64,000 bases of DNA, taken from positions 10,945,319 through 11,009,318 of the forward strand of contig NC_080057.1 of the NCBI RefSeq assembly GCF_026212465.1, given 5' to 3'. Positions 13,294 through 27,106 of the stretch are shown piece by piece. The stretch comes from Amaranthus tricolor. Its lineage: Eukaryota > Streptophyta > Magnoliopsida > Caryophyllales > Amaranthaceae. The notes beneath the pieces were generated by a model. That model ran no database searches, was not told where the DNA came from, and was given only the letters and a program-made list of their open reading frames with translations. Numbering within the stretch: the stretch's first letter is position 1; each line of letters opens with the position of its first letter. The translations under genes and the position numbers were made by a program.

Positions 13294-14929
13294 TTTCGTC
13301 TCTGAAAAAATGCATTGTATATCAGTACCTGAAAGTGTATGAATAGAAATATATTAGAACACAAGTATAGATGAATTAATACTTGATGATGGCAGTAGCC
13401 AGTAGACCATGCAAAGACTTAAATGCACAAACAATAATAAGACTCAGTAGGAATGCAGCTAATACCTTCTGTCAGTTACAAGAAACGCAAACTATTCAGA
13501 GATTTTAGCAATGTGTTTTTACTGTTAATGCTCAAGAATCAACGCACATAATTTGATACTATTTAACAGAAACAATAGTGCAATATCTCAATTGTAAAGC
13601 AGAATCAAGAACTAAACGCAAATGAATAAACTTTCTGACAGTAACAAAGAATTCAAATTTCGGTTGTACAATCAATGTGCACTCTCTGTTACTGTCCAAG
13701 ATTAAACATGAATGAATTGATTCTATATGATAGCAGCAATTAAAGCAAGGATTGAGGTGCACAGCAATATCAAAGCTCAGTACAGATGCATATAATGCCT
13801 TCTGACAGCAACAAGGAATGCAAAAATTTCAGATGTATAGCAAGATCAGAACACAGAACAATTCAGTTGGTTTTTCTGACAGCAAACAAGAAATACGATT
13901 TTCAGATGCTCAATCAAAACCTAGAACAAATCACAGTTGAATTGATATTCTTGATAGCAACAATAATGCACTTGTTCAGGTGCAACAGCAAGAACAACAC
14001 AGTACATATGATGGCTATTTTTTTTTTTGTTAGCAGCAAATGAGGTGATGATTTCAGGTGCACAAGCCAGATTAGAAACTTCAGCACAGAAGGATTCAAT
14101 ATCTTCTAACAAGCAAAAAGAAATCAACAAGCAACACTTGGATTTTTTAATTCTTTGGGATTGTTACACCAAGATCTCTTAATTAGGATCAATATTATCA
14201 AAACACACAAGAAGCAAAACAAATTTCTCACAAAATCAATCAATGCACATTGGTTCTGGGCAAGCAAGTGTATTCTGACAGTAACCTTAGCTAACAACAA
14301 CTTCATACGAAGGACAATGCTTATGAATACAACAACTGATCCAGCAAGCTATTGCACAAGCGACAACACCTAAAAATCTAACTATGCAAACACCAAGCCA
14401 ATAGGCATATAATAGTCAAAATCTTTGGGCTGAATTAGGCTCATTGTAGATAAGAGACAAGAAAAATATAACTTAGAACAAATACAGTGTGAATATACAA
14501 GTCAAAAACACAAACATTTCAATTCTTAATAAATTCGTGCGTTTAAAAAGCAAATTAAAATAAATTACAATGAGAAAGTACCTTTAAAAAGCAACAATGG
14601 TGGGTTGAAATGTAATAGATTAAAACAAGGAAAATCAAAAATACGTTAAAATTTTGTGGGTCTTTGAAGATGAAGAAGGAAAAGCAACAATGGTGGGTTT
14701 TTGAAGGAAACGAAGGACAGTAGTATGCAAGTGGAAGGAACAATGGTGGGTCTTCGAAGAATAATGCTGGCGTTTTTTTGATGAAAAAGTTGAATTTTAT
14801 GTAGGTTTTGAAGAACACAGTAGTATGCAAGTTTAGGAATGAAGAACAATACAGTACGTGAAGTGTAAGAAATTTCGAGGCTTTGCCCTATAACTGCTGG
14901 CGGGATTTTGAAAGAAAAAAATAACAAGT
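13294..14929. other. Non-coding 5' part of CACTA-1
   Basis: No supported gene. About 13440-14110 has an irregular repeat of TTCTGACAGCAACAAGGAAT-like words spaced 50-90 bp apart. 14640-14900 is a GAAG- and CAACAATGGTGGGT-rich leader like those near the same end of CACTA-2 and CACTA-4, so it is probably the promoter and 5' UTR side. The TNP2 gene expected here is absent. Confidence 0.45.
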
Positions 14930-15214
14930 GATTATTTGCTGTGGGTTTAACAAGGAACCGCAGCATTTGCATGGCCAAAATAATATTTGCTGCGAGCATG
15001 GATGAAACCGCATCATTTGATTGAACTATTTGCTGCAGGCTTATTAAAAATCGCAGCATTTGCATGGCCAATTGAGTATTTTCTGCGGGCTTCAAAGAAA
15101 CCGCAGCATTTGATATGTTTTTTTTTTCTAAATTCTTTTTCTTATTTATTGCTGCGTATATTAAAACCGCAGCAAATGACACGCAACAGATACGTTTTTT
15201 TTCCACTAGTATAT

Positions 15215-16048
15215 GGAATTTGACCTTGTTGTCTTCAAAACACCTGAAAAACCACAAAACCATCCAAAGACAAGAACAAGGTAAAATCAAGTGTAACGTG
15301 CATAATAACAATTGAAAAACGCGAGACTCGACGCTAAAACAAAGTAGTAAGCTTGCTACATTCCTCAAGGTTTGAAGTGACAAAGAATACAAACAAAGCA
15401 ATTAGTAGCTTAGACCACTCATAACACTAATTTTCTATGATTTGGCCACATTACACAACTTGGGACAACAATTGAATAAACTAACCATGAAAATTAAACA
15501 TCAATAATGTACCCATAATTAACAAATTCTTCAATGACGCCAATTAACCACTAAACCAACAACAATGGTAATATCCATCACCATAAACATAATAAAATTA
15601 AAATTTAACAATTGTTGTTGGTAATATCCATCATCAATACCACCATTATTAAAGAATAATAACACCTATTAGAAGGTCCTATAAGGCTATCCCCATACTA
15701 AAATGTCACCAAAATACACAAAAGTAGTACATACTACCATTATTTTCATCCCTAATACAAATCCTAACTTATTCATGTTCAAATCACATTTCTAACACCT
15801 ACCCATTACAAATTCTATCAAGATATAACTTAATTTAATGATTCATGAATTTACCCAACACTTTATGATTAAGAACTAATTTAACAAGCAGAAGGAAGAG
15901 CTCACAAAACTAGGGGAAAGATAGAAGAGGCGCGAGCAGAGGACAACTGCTGCTACTGGTGGCGTACGGTTATGGGTTGGTGTGCGGTTGGCGGCTGATG
16001 GGTGGGTCTGGTGGCTGGATTTTTTTATGAGGGAGGGAGATGAAGAAC
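15215..16048. other. Unassigned DNA between CACTA-1 and CACTA-B1
   Basis: Continues the sequence left of 4780 and runs to the CACTA-B1 insertion. AT-rich with no supported gene. It has two imperfect copies of GGTAATATCCATCA at about 15568 and 15619. 15880-16040 is purine-rich. Confidence 0.3.
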
Positions 16049-16051
16049 TAA

Positions 16052-16330
16052 CACTACAAGAAAACTTTATTTTAGCAACAACATTTAGCAACGACTATAT
16101 TTTTTCGTTGCGAAAAATACAGGTTGTTGCGAAATCCGTTGTTGTTGCTAAATAATCGTTGCCATAAGAAAAAAAATAAACTTCCCCAGCCCTTAAAATG
16201 ATTTCCCGGTATAACCCAATTTTTTGCAACAAATAATTTAGTTGTTAAAATTAAATAAATAATTCGTAACTGTATATATTGTTGCAAAAAATATTTAAAT
16301 ATATAGATACAATAAAATCGTTGCGAAAAC
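16052..16330. repeat. CACTA-B1 left subterminal repeats
   Basis: Clustered TTAGCAACGAC, GTTGCGAAA and GTTGTTGCTAAA words in both orientations. The right-end counterpart is 29080-29505. A further partial copy of this family's end lies at 44940-45224, and a weak one outside the element at about 29890-29940. Confidence 0.7.
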
Positions 16331-16821
16331 CCTTATACTAATAATTTTTTTTCATTTCCCTCTCAAATCAAAACCCCACCCCTCACATTCCGTCCTCACG
16401 AATACATTCCCCTCACAAACCCGATTACCTCAAAAACCCTATTCCCGCACACCATACCGCAGCGATTGCCGCCTGCACACCGGAGCGTCTGCCCCCTGCA
16501 CGCCGGAGTTTCAGCCTCCTTTTGCACACCGGTGTTGCCGCTACGCTGTTGCGTTGAATCGTTAAGCCACCTCTCAAAGAACCCACGACAGGTAGTTTTT
16601 TTTTTGCCTTTTTTTTCTTTGAATTTCATGTTCTTGTTTCTTGTTGATTCCCTCAATTTATGGGTTGTTCTTTGAATTTCTTGGGCTTTGTTGTAGTTTT
16701 TTTTTTGCTTTTTTTTTTCTTTGAATTTCTTGTTCTTATTTCCTGTTAATTCCCTCAATTTATGGGTTGTTCTTTTGAATTTCTTGGGCTTTGTTGTAAT
16801 TATCAGATTACTATCAGATTA
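16331..16821 (+). promoter_or_regulatory. Leader region of CACTA-B1, cut by CACTA-2
   Basis: A C-rich, CACA/CTC-rich stretch (16350-16590) ends at ACGACAG followed by GTAGTTTTTT, which reads like a plant 5' UTR exon and a GT splice donor. A tandem duplication follows (TTTATGGGTTGTTCTTT at about 16656 and 16758). CACTA-2 interrupts at 16822; the same AT-rich leader resumes at 24651 and leads to the transposase ATG at 25811. The promoter role is inferred from position and composition. Confidence 0.4.
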
Positions 16822-16845
16822 CACTAGTGGAAAAAACCTCGTTTG

Positions 16846-17128
16846 CTGCAGTTTTTTTGCCATTATTTGCTGCGGTTTTGGCCCCCAGCAATAGTGATAG
16901 CAGCAAATGTCCTACTTTAAATGGTGCGGTTCATAACCGCAGCAAATAAGAGCATTATTTGCTACGGTCATGGGCAAAAACCGCAGCAAATAAGGAGGGT
17001 TATTTGCTGCGGTCAGGGGCAAAACCGCAGCAAATAAGGAAGGTTATTTGTTACGGTTAGGGGCAAAACCACAGCAAATAAGGAGGGTTATTTGCTGCGG
17101 TCAATGGCAAAACCGCAGCAAATACCTC
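16846..17128. repeat. CACTA-2 left subterminal palindromes
   Basis: About five head-to-head units such as TATTTGCTGCGGTCA ... ACCGCAGCAAATA, spaced about 40-50 bp, are the clearest example of the family's hairpin units. The right-end cluster is at 24355-24625, in more diverged form (GGTTGTGGAAAAACCGGAGC). Confidence 0.8.
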
Positions 17129-17284
17129 TTTTTTTTTTTCTTTTCTTTTTCCGTTTTATCCTTATAATAATGCAATAATAATACAATGTAATAACAGTGA
17201 TTAATCCAATGATAATCACATATAATCAACATTAATCTCTTTGTAATAATAAACTCTCGCTCGTATATATAATATAATATTTAC

Positions 17285-17422
<138 letters not shown>

Positions 17423-17779
17423 TGAAGTATAAAAAAAAATCTTTACTAATTACAATTTATCAAGACAAATATTAGCAAGATAACACGGCAATCTTGTCTT
17501 TTAATTCGCGCATCTCTTCACTTCTCAAAGGGCGTGTTTCCCTCGGAATGTCGTTTAAAACCTATATATAATATTAAAATAAAAGATTAATATAGAAACA
17601 TTAGATTTTACCAATAATATATTTAATTAAGAACGTAACAAATACTTACGAAGTCTATATTTTCGACTCCAAAGTCCTTCACGGAATTTATAATATCGTC
17701 CATATACTTCAGCGTGTAGTAGCCGCAGTCAACGGAAGAAGAAGGTTGTAGAAAGCACTAAGAGAAAATAGATGTTAGT

Positions 17780-18790
17780 GACAAAAACGCATAAAAACAC
17801 TTAAAATCGCAACTTAACACCTAATTTTTAGCTTAGGACTATTATTTTCAATTCTAACCATTTCATCACAATAATATATGCCAAATAGTGTTGTATGCCA
17901 AGTTTCGTGCATAACAAACCATGTTTGACCTACTTTACGCGCGAAATTGACACAGCAGCATACTAGTGACCAGACCACCTTGCACGACACGAGGAGACCA
18001 AACCTATGCATCCAGGACCTAGGCTAAAGTGGAAATGGAATCTTGGTACTTGGATCTAGCTATCAAGGTCCTAAAACCATTCTAACAATCCCCGTGGACT
18101 CCTAGAAGCTGAGCTGAAGGAGGGCTGCTCGACAGTTTGCTAGATCAGAATTTTGTTGAAGTGTTTGTGGTTGTTTCGTGTTCTTTTCATGATCATTTGT
18201 AGTTTTTGACTGTGTTATTAACCAAGTTTGAGTACTTTACGCGCGAAATTGAAAAAAACGCTTAAAAACCCATAAAATCGCAACTTAACTTCTAATTTCT
18301 AGCATATGGCTATTATTTTCAATTCTAACCATTTCAACACAATAATATATGCCAAATTGTGTTGTGTGCCAAGTTTCGTGCAAAACAAACAAAGTTTGAG
18401 CTACTTTACGCGCGAAATTGACAAAAACGCTTAAAAACCCTTAAAATCGCAACTTAACTTCTAATTTCTAGCATATGACTATTATTTTCAATTCTAACCA
18501 TTTCAACACAATAATATATGCTAAATAGTGTTGTGTGCCAAGTTTCGTGCATAACAAACCATGTTTGAACTACTTTACGCGCGAAATTGACAAAAACGCT
18601 TAAAAACCATTAAAATCGCAACTTAACTTCTAATTTCTAGCATATGACTATTATTTTCAATTCTAACCATTTCAACACAATAATATATGCCAAATAGTTT
18701 TGTGTGCCAGGTTTCGTGCATAACAAACCATGTTTGACCTACTTTACGCACGAAATTGACAAAAACGCTTAAAAACGCATAAAATCGAAT
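17780..18790. repeat. Tandem array, about 170-bp unit, in CACTA-2 intron
   Basis: Same unit as in CACTA-1. CTTAAAAA recurs at 18261, 18430, 18599 and 18768, a regular 169 bp. One unit near 17790 is set off by an unrelated insert at 17948-18234 (contains CAAGGTCCTAAAACC and GAGGGCTGCTCGACAG). Copies here are more alike than those of CACTA-1. A lone degenerate unit sits at 22085-22185 between the two genes. Confidence 0.88.
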
Positions 18791-18896
18791 TTGTGTACCT
18801 TTCTTGCTGTCCATTTTGGAAATGTGGCTCTGAATGTAGATCCCATTTGTCCACGCACTCTTTTCATTGCGCTGAAACGCATGGGAAAAGTAATAC

Positions 18897-19051
<155 letters not shown>

Positions 19052-22000
19052 CACTTAATTAAATCAAATTGGTAAAATAATTAATATTACGTACGCATTC
19101 AACAACGCTTTGAATCTTGTGTTGCGAGGTGGGCTTTGAGGTTTTTGTAACGAGTCGAAGATGTGCACAGTGTTCGTTAAAGGACATATGATCAAAAGTA
19201 TCCAATGCAAACTACAAACACAAATTTAAAATCAACAAATTAGAGATTTGGTGACTTTAAAAATCAAAAGATAAGTTCAATTTCAAAAATAAAACTTACT
19301 CTTGCCAATATGGAGCCAGAATGAATGTGTGTTTAGATGCAAGGGAATTAGTCAAAGCAGTCTCAATGTATGCTCTGACCTGATCTGGATCATTTCTACA
19401 TTTACTACCCGAAATCGACTCCGGACAAAACCATCCAATTTTTATTGGAGGTTCGCAAGAATTTAGCTCCTCGTAAGCCGCACTAAACTCACAAATAAGA
19501 GAATTTTGTTAGTAATTCGGTCATTAAAACAATTAAACAACAATGCCTAACTTGTAAGATAATGAACATCACCTCATGTAGACATGGAAAAGAGCTACGT
19601 TCAGCATCTCTCCTCTCAAAAATTGCCCGATGTCACTAGGACCAATAATTACAAACGGGCTCACTTAAAATGATTGGGTCCTCCTCACTTATGCGAGATG
19701 CACAATAATGCAGCCATTTGCAATCTTGAGAGAGATCTTTTAGCTCCTCATCAGTCAAAATTGAAGTGCTTGGCATCGACTTTGACCCAGTCGACACCTT
19801 TGCTGAGGAACCGACCTCTCTCCAAGATCCCTTTGGACTCTTTTGCTATTTCAATTTATACAATTAAATTAGTGTGAGCATGTAATTAAAAAAATAAAAA
19901 TAAATAAGGTACAAATGATTCTTACCATGTTAGTGAATCGAACCCAAGCATATGGCCATGTGACGAAACTACCTAGGGCGTCTGATAGTTTCTCAAGGCT
20001 CCATGCTGGCATTGGAATTGGGAGTGAGAAATCTTCAAACCCCTTTACAATAGTCTCCACGGCCACACTGATGTGGCCACTTGTAACAGGCATTGAATGC
20101 ACTGTTTGGCCCTCTTTATTTGGCTGGGCCACACCATATGCAACCTCAGTTAAGTCGCCATCACTAGCAACATCTAACTGAGGCAGCAAAAGAGAATAAG
20201 GAGTCGCCTCCTGAAAATTGTGTCGTTTAGTATAATAAGCATCATAATAAAATATTAATTACGCATTTCAATTTAAATTAATAAGTGCTTATATATTTAA
20301 AAACTATGTACCTGTAGCACTGGCTCCGGAGTTGGCTCCGGATTTTGAGCAATGAAGTTTATGTTCTCCGGTGTGGTGTTTTCTCCTTCAGGGGTATTAG
20401 TAATGAGCTGGGGTGCTATGGGGGTAATGGGCTCGGGTGTTGGCTCGACCAAAGCGTTAGAATCCCCATGTTGACTTTCCTGATCCTCGACAATCAGGTT
20501 TGCAAAGTCCACAATGGGTGCTCCCATCTTCTGCAACACGGTGGCCAGCTTGGCGAGAACGTCCTTCGTAATCTCCGCTCGGTGGGTTGCTGCTTCTTCC
20601 CGCAGTGCCGTTCGGGATTGAGTAGAAACACACTCTTTGCCGAATGCCTTCTGTAACCCTACGCGGACGCCTCCTTTTCCGACTACCTGCCCATTGTGGT
20701 CTTTCCCTAAGACCATATGCAATGCGTCAACATTGCCTCTTGGGGTGAACTCCCCTGTAGCTTCTTTTTCCTTCCAGCCCATCTGTTCAAATAAAAATTG
20801 ACATATATAGCAATTAGTATAAGTACATCAAAGCCAAAGAATACAAAAAAAATGAAGAATATACTTAATAATTTCAAAACTCACCACAGCATCAGCAACC
20901 TTCTTCGTTCCCGGACCATTAATGGTAAATTTACCACTTGCATCTCGGGAATGAAGCCCGCAATACCAATCACGCACCCGATCTCCAGCAAGAGTATTCA
21001 CGGATGCGGAGGTAGTCGTAGATGAGAGCGTGGATGAACTTTGATTGGGGTATAAACCCGCATCCACCCACTCTTTTCAGACCTCATCGTACGTTTTCTG
21101 GCCTAAGCGATGGTAAAACTTCCTTTTGCTTGCAGAATCAGAAGCTTTACCACGCTTTTCCTAATTAATCAATAGAAATCGAATGTCATGTATTAGTTTA
21201 ATGACTTAATCAAAAGAAGTAAATTCAAACTGGTAAACTATAATATAATATGAAATACTTACAACTTCTATGGGAGTTGTTCTTTTGGCAACAAAGGCCT
21301 CCCAATCCCTCTTCGATATGTGACCCCATATTTAGTAGGGCATCTTCGAAGGTGCTTGCTCTCCACCTTCGTTTCCCGTTTTGACCTTTTTGGTCGTACG
21401 GGCACGGCTCTTCGTAATCCAGCCAGTTACTAGCTTGGATTTGAAATCTCTGAATCTTTTAGCAACAGCTGAAAAAAACACATTCTTCTTGTCCTCATCG
21501 CTCTCGATGTGGAAAAGATTCTACAAAAAAAATTTATATTTATTACTATCAATCAAATTAATTTTAAAATGAAAATAAATGAGTAAAAATAGTAAAGTTG
21601 CTTGCCACAGTATCATGCCATAGAAAGTTCTTCAAACCCTCTGGAACCTCGTTCCATGTGTGCAATATGGAAAGCTTGCGGATACATAGACCCACTTGTT
21701 TTCCATATTGCCTACGCCATTTTCCGCAGGGTTGACCCAATGCATTGTATTCCAAATGCATGGGTTCTGCACTTTGAGGTTTTTTGTAGGACCTCGCCCT
21801 TTTCTTTTCTTACTGGTAGTGGTGAGAGCATCCATTGGTGGGGCGTCTTCAGTTTGAAAATCATTGTCAATCGGTGGAGCGTCTTCAGCCATACGCTCGT
21901 ATCTCACAATTTGGTCTTCTTCGCTGTCATTACTACGATGCTCATTATCCGAGGTCTCAATCTGAAGGACAATTTCGTCTCTGAATAAATGCATTGTATT

Positions 22001-22195
22001 ATATCAGTACCTGAAAGAGTATGAATAGAAATATATTAGAACATAAGCTAAGTAATATTAAGAATATGACAAACAAATCTAATACGTTCAACACAATAAT
22101 ATATAACAAATAGTGTTATGTGCAATGTTTCATGCAAAACAAACCAAGTGCCAAAAAAACTTTAAAAAGCTTTAAAATCATACCTTGTGAATCAC

Positions 22196-23826
22196 TTAAT
22201 TCAAATGTATTCCTTCCGTGTGATCTACATGCATATAACCAACATCTACATCATCTACATCATCTTGATCCACTGGTTTTGGATAGATAAAGGGAGGGGA
22301 GTCTTCAAAAGCATCATATTCTTCCTCATCCTGAACATCACCTATACCAAGGATACTTCTTTTTTCCGGTACAACAATAGACCATTTTTTATCAGACGGG
22401 TCGACAATGTAGAATACTTGCTTGGCTTGTGTAGCTAGTATGAATGGCTCCTCACTATCACGCAAACGAGCTAAGTCTACAAGAGTAAATCCACAAGGGT
22501 GGTCATTTTTAATGCATCGTCGATTATTATCTACCCACTTACATTTGAAAAGACCAATATTGAAAGTAGAGTAGTCAAGCTCCCATATTTCATGTACCCG
22601 CCCGTAGTATACCAATTTAGCATCAACCGGCGCTTGATCCTTCGCACTCGCGTAAAATGTAGATGACGCCAAAAAAGAAAGCCCATTATTCTGTAGATAC
22701 GATGACTTCTTGTCTTGACCCTCAGTCCAAAATGTGAAGCCATTGACATCGTAACCCTCATATTTGTTGACATCATCACTAGGACCAAAACCTAACCACT
22801 TAACAATTTCGGATACACCCTTGAGTTCTTCGCATATTACTCGATTGTGAAACCAATTAATAAACGTCTTGTTATGCAACTACATCAATGCCCTATCCCC
22901 TTTAGAAGGATTTTTTGCGCGCAATATATCAAAATGCTCACTCAAAAAAGGATGAACTTCCGGAATATGATGCAACACATACAAGTGTGCTTGTAGAAGG
23001 CTTTCTCGAGGAGGTGTGACCGATTTGGAGCCAATTGTTCCTTTTCCCTCAAGCCTTCCTTCATGTCTAGAGGTGGGAAGTCCAATAGGCTTTGCCATGG
23101 CCAAATACTCGGCCATAAAGTTACTAATCTCATCGCTCACAGTGCCTTGAATCATACTCCCCTCGGGTTGTGCTGGATTCCTCACCTTGTTTTGTAAAAC
23201 ACCCATGTGTATTTCAAAAGGATAACACTACCTTAAAAAAACTGGACCCAAAAGCTTGATCTCACGAACGAGATGGACAATAAGATAAACCATTATGTCA
23301 AAGAAAGAAGGTGGAAAATACATCTCAAACTTGCATAAAGTTACAATCACGTCGAGTTGAAGTGCATCAAGTTTAAAGGGATCAAGAACTTTACTACAAA
23401 TTGTGTTGCAGAACGAACATAGCTCGGTAATAGCATATCTCACATGTTTTGGCAGTATTCCACGGATTGCAATTGGTAAGAACACTTGCATCATTACATG
23501 GCAATCATGAGACTTCATGCTTCCCAACTTCAGCTCACCATTTAGGCTCACAAATCTCTTCATGTTGGATGAGTACCCAGACGGAACCTTAATGCCATAC
23601 AAACACTCACAAAATGTCCGCTTCTCTGCTTTGGACAATGTGTAGCAAGCTGGAGGCAAATAAACTTTGTCATTACTCATCTTCTTCTTACTGCCACCAA
23701 CTTCATCAGCTCTATTTCTTTTCTTACTCACCTTTACATGTGCCCACAACTCCGGACGAAGACCCTTACATTCAAACCAATCTCGCACAGCCCTAACATC
23801 TTTTGTCTTACATTCGAAGTTGGTTC
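22196..23826 (-). pseudogene. CACTA-2 TNP2 transposase, C-terminal part
   Basis: C-terminal half of a TNP2-type CACTA transposase. The first block (23826-23228) has YLPPACYTLSKAEKRTF, GSMKSHDCHVMMQ, LPKHVRYAITELCSFCN and YFPPSFFDIMVYLIVHLVRE, the DUF4218 region. The 22879-22196 block has FKCKWVDNNRRC, FILATQAKQVFYIVDP and a KKWSIVV stretch, the DUF4216 region. TAG at 23228-23230 replaces the Trp of the conserved RWCYPFE motif, and TAG at about 22877-22879 precedes LHNKTFINWF; the frame is otherwise continuous. The N-terminal transposase-associated domain and the catalytic core are missing: the homology starts abruptly near 23826 next to the leader, which suggests an internal deletion. Confidence 0.88.
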
Positions 23827-23869
23827 AAAATAAACATAAGGTAATTAATTTAGGTTTTTTTTAGATATT

Positions 23870-24290
23870 TATCACACGTACAGTAGATAAACAGAAGCAA
23901 CAAGAACATTTACAAGAACAGAAGCAACAAGAACAACAACAAAATAGAAGCAACAAGTAGGTTTATGAAAATTCGAAGTTTGATGATGAACAAGAACAGA
24001 AGCAAGGATTTACCTTCAAAACACAAGTTTGATGATGTACAGTAGATGAACAGAAGCAACAAGAACAGCAACAAGTTTGTGAAGATGAACAACAACAAGT
24101 TTGTGAAGATGAACAGCAACAAGAATGATGAATAACAGCGTTTGTGAAAATGAAGATGAACACAAGAAATGAACACAAATGATCTTGATGCTTAATCTTA
24201 TACGTTTGTGAAGATGTAGACGAGGAACGAAGCAAATGAAGATGAAGATGAAGATGAAGCGTTTTTTCAATGAAGAACAACTGTATAACG
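23870..24290 (-). repeat. CACTA-2 leader with AAC/GAA-rich minisatellite
   Basis: Short tandem words AGAAGCAACAAGAACA and GTTTGTGAAGATGAACA repeat through this stretch, next to the TNP2 5' side. CACTA-3 has a related 60-bp repeat at the same distance from its end (51350-51600). It is probably the 5' UTR of the minus-strand transcript. Confidence 0.55.
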
Positions 24291-25810
24291 TATTTGAGAA
24301 GATATGCGATTAAAAACGAAACTGGCGGGTTTTAACAAAATAAATTTTTGTCCAACGGTCATTTGTTGCGGTTCATAACAAAACCGGAGCAATTAATCTA
24401 ATTTTGAAGAGTTATTTGATGCGGTTGTGGAAAAACCGGAGCAATTAATCAACTTTGAAGAAGTATTTACTGCGGTTGGGGAAAAACCGGAGCAATTAGT
24501 GCATGATGCTAGGTTATTTGCTGCGGTCAAAGAGTTAACCGCAGCAATTAGAGTATATATTTTTTTCTAATACATTTTCCTATTTTTTGCTGCTAATACA
24601 CAAAAACCGCAGCAAATAGTGAGCAACAAATACATTTTTTTCCACTAGTGTTACTTGCATTTTTTTATTACTATTATTTTCTGAGTGCAATTCATGTGGA
24701 ATTAGCTAGCAGTCACTTGTGAATACGACGTAGAGTAGGAGGTGAACAAGCAATTTTCTGCATCTTTACTTGGCAGGACAGCTGTTTTGATTGCTTCGTT
24801 AACGGATATCTATTTAGAGGTGCTTGACTGTTTAGATTTCATATTGAATTGACTTCTTTTGTAGTCAGATATGTGATTGTGTGTATCCAGAGTATTGTTT
24901 GACTATTTTTGGCTATTGCTACTTGGGAAAGGTTTATGTTAAAGTAGGGGATGGGAATTGGGAAAGTAGTTAAAGAATGCTCCTTGGGGACCTTGAGGTC
25001 CCTTTCTTAGTGTCTTAATGTGATCTTTAGGAGGTACTTAAGGTCTTGATGGAAAGGTCCATGTATAGAGATTTCGAAACTACCCTTGGTGTCTCTTGGG
25101 ATGCTCCGGTTGGCTCTGTGGAAGAGCTGCAAGGTACGCTGGTCAGCAGGTGGTGGCTGCAGCTCTGTTTGTGCTGTTTGAAGCTTCTGTTCTGTTTGCT
25201 TGTTGTTAAAAGTCTTCTTCTGACTTCTCTTGGTCTTGTAATGCCTTCATGCTCATGTTTGGCCCCATATTGGATACTAACGTCATTAGTTTGTAGGACT
25301 TCCATATCAGGTTCATCAGGCATATTGATCCAATTATGGTCTTCAATGTTTGTCTTTGTTAGTGGTCTATTAATAATTGGATCAGGGATGATCGATTCAT
25401 AGTTCATTGCCTAAGTTAATGGCCTTTATGTCAAAGGTGATTTGTCATGTATTGAAAATATTTTCTAAGTTGATTTTTCATGCATACATTGGAACAAATG
25501 GTAATCTTTGTTCTGGTTTTTATTGTTAAATTGTTCTTCAAACAACTTAAAGTTAAAATTCTCTTTCACATAGTAGTTAAATTGTTATTCAAGTTGTTAA
25601 AATTGTTCTTGTGTTTCTTTCAAAAATTTAAATTGTTCTTGTTCTTTTTGAATAGTTAAATTGTTCTTCAAACAACTCGAAATTAAATTGTTCTACAAGT
25701 TGTTAAATTGTTCTTGTTCTTGTATTAATTGTTAACAATATTATAAGGAGTTCTTGGTGATATTATTAAATGTTATATAATCTAATTACTATAAAGTTTA
25801 AATATAGGAA

Positions 25811-27106
25811 ATGATTTTGAATAAGGCATGGGTCAAAGTAAAAGATCGTTGATCTATTGATTACGTAAATGGTGTTGATGAGTTTCTATATTTTGCTCTT
25901 TCCAAAGTAAGAGAAGATGATCGAGATAGTACTACTATTAGGTGCCCTTGTAATAGTTGTCGCAATATATTTATTAAAACAAAATTTGATGTAAGATTCG
26001 ACTTGCTTAAGGGAGGAATGTATGAGAAGTACACTTTTTGGGAACTTTACGGGGAAGAATTAGTTGAATCAAGTGATGGGGATGATGTTGATGAGTCGAA
26101 TGACATTGATAGTGATTTCACAATGTTGCAAGATGCATGTAGAGTTGGTGCTATGAATGTTGGGAGTGCTGAAGAGGCATTAAATAATGTTGAGGAGTAT
26201 GAGATATTTTCCATTGAAGCCTAGGCTACAAAGGTTGTACATGTGTAGAAAGACATCCAAAGACATGCGTTGGCACAAAGAAAGGGATGCTACTAAAGTG
26301 AATGATTGTGATAGGATTATAGATGATGATGCCCTTTCTAGGGAAGAGGAGGATGATACCTTTTTGGAGGATGACAATGCGAGTGGGTTGGATGATACAA
26401 TGAGACATCCATCTGACCCCTTTGCATGGAAATCATTTGATGAAGAGTATAGTGAATTTGCTAAAGAGGTGCGAAATGTTAGACTTGGACTAGCTTGTGA
26501 TGGCTTTCAGCCTTTCAATAATTCACAACATAGCATGTGGCCAGTGGTTCTTATCCCTTATAATTTTCCTCCTTGGTTATGCATGAAACCTTATTCATTT
26601 ATGCTATCTTTACTAGTACCAAGTCCAACAAGTCCTGGAATTAATATGGACGTCTACCTCCAACCACTTATTGAGGAGTTAAAGGAGCTTTCAGAGGTTG
26701 GTGTTTAAACCTATGATGCTTACTCTAAAACAAATTTCATCTTGCGTGCATCACTACTGTGGACTATCAATGACTTTCCAGTGTATGCAGATTTGTATAA
26801 TATGAGTGCTAGTGATCTAGATAAGGAGGGTATAGATGTAGATGCCTTTCAACAACTAGAGGTGGAAGCTAATATTGAAGCTGAATGTACTAATTGTGTA
26901 CATACTGACAATTTCAGAGTTAGTTCGTCGTTGGCTACAAATATGTTATGGATTATAAAGGAGAACATGAAGTGCAAATGGTTACACAAATATTGGAAGA
27001 TGACAATTTCATTAATGATGGTGAAATTGAAGTCTTTGAGGAATCAAGTGAAGTTGAAGAAGAAATTTGATTTTGATTCTTCTCCTTCATTATGTTATGT
27101 TTTATA
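25811..27106 (+). pseudogene. CACTA-B1 TNP2 transposase with central deletion
   Basis: The N-terminal part (25811-26219) is a transposase-associated domain: MILNKAWVKVKDR, YVNGVDEFLYFAL, IRCPCNSCRN. At 26220 the frame shifts and the sequence jumps into TNP2 (RLQRLYMCRKTSKDMRWH, NVRLGLACDGFQPFNN, SMWPVVLIPYNFPPWLCMK, DVYLQPLIEELKELSEVGV, SLLWTINDFPVYADL). The zinc-knuckle and linker region that normally lies between is absent, so the junction is a deletion. Further stops: TGA 25850-25852 and TAA 26706-26708. The last 100 residues (26800-27106) are acidic and poorly conserved. The original enzyme cut the CACTA ends for cut-and-paste movement; this copy cannot. Confidence 0.88.

Noticed and set aside
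14646..15401. 251-codon minus-strand ORF
   Set aside because: Crosses the CACTA-1 terminus and its palindromes into flanking DNA; no domain, low-complexity composition.
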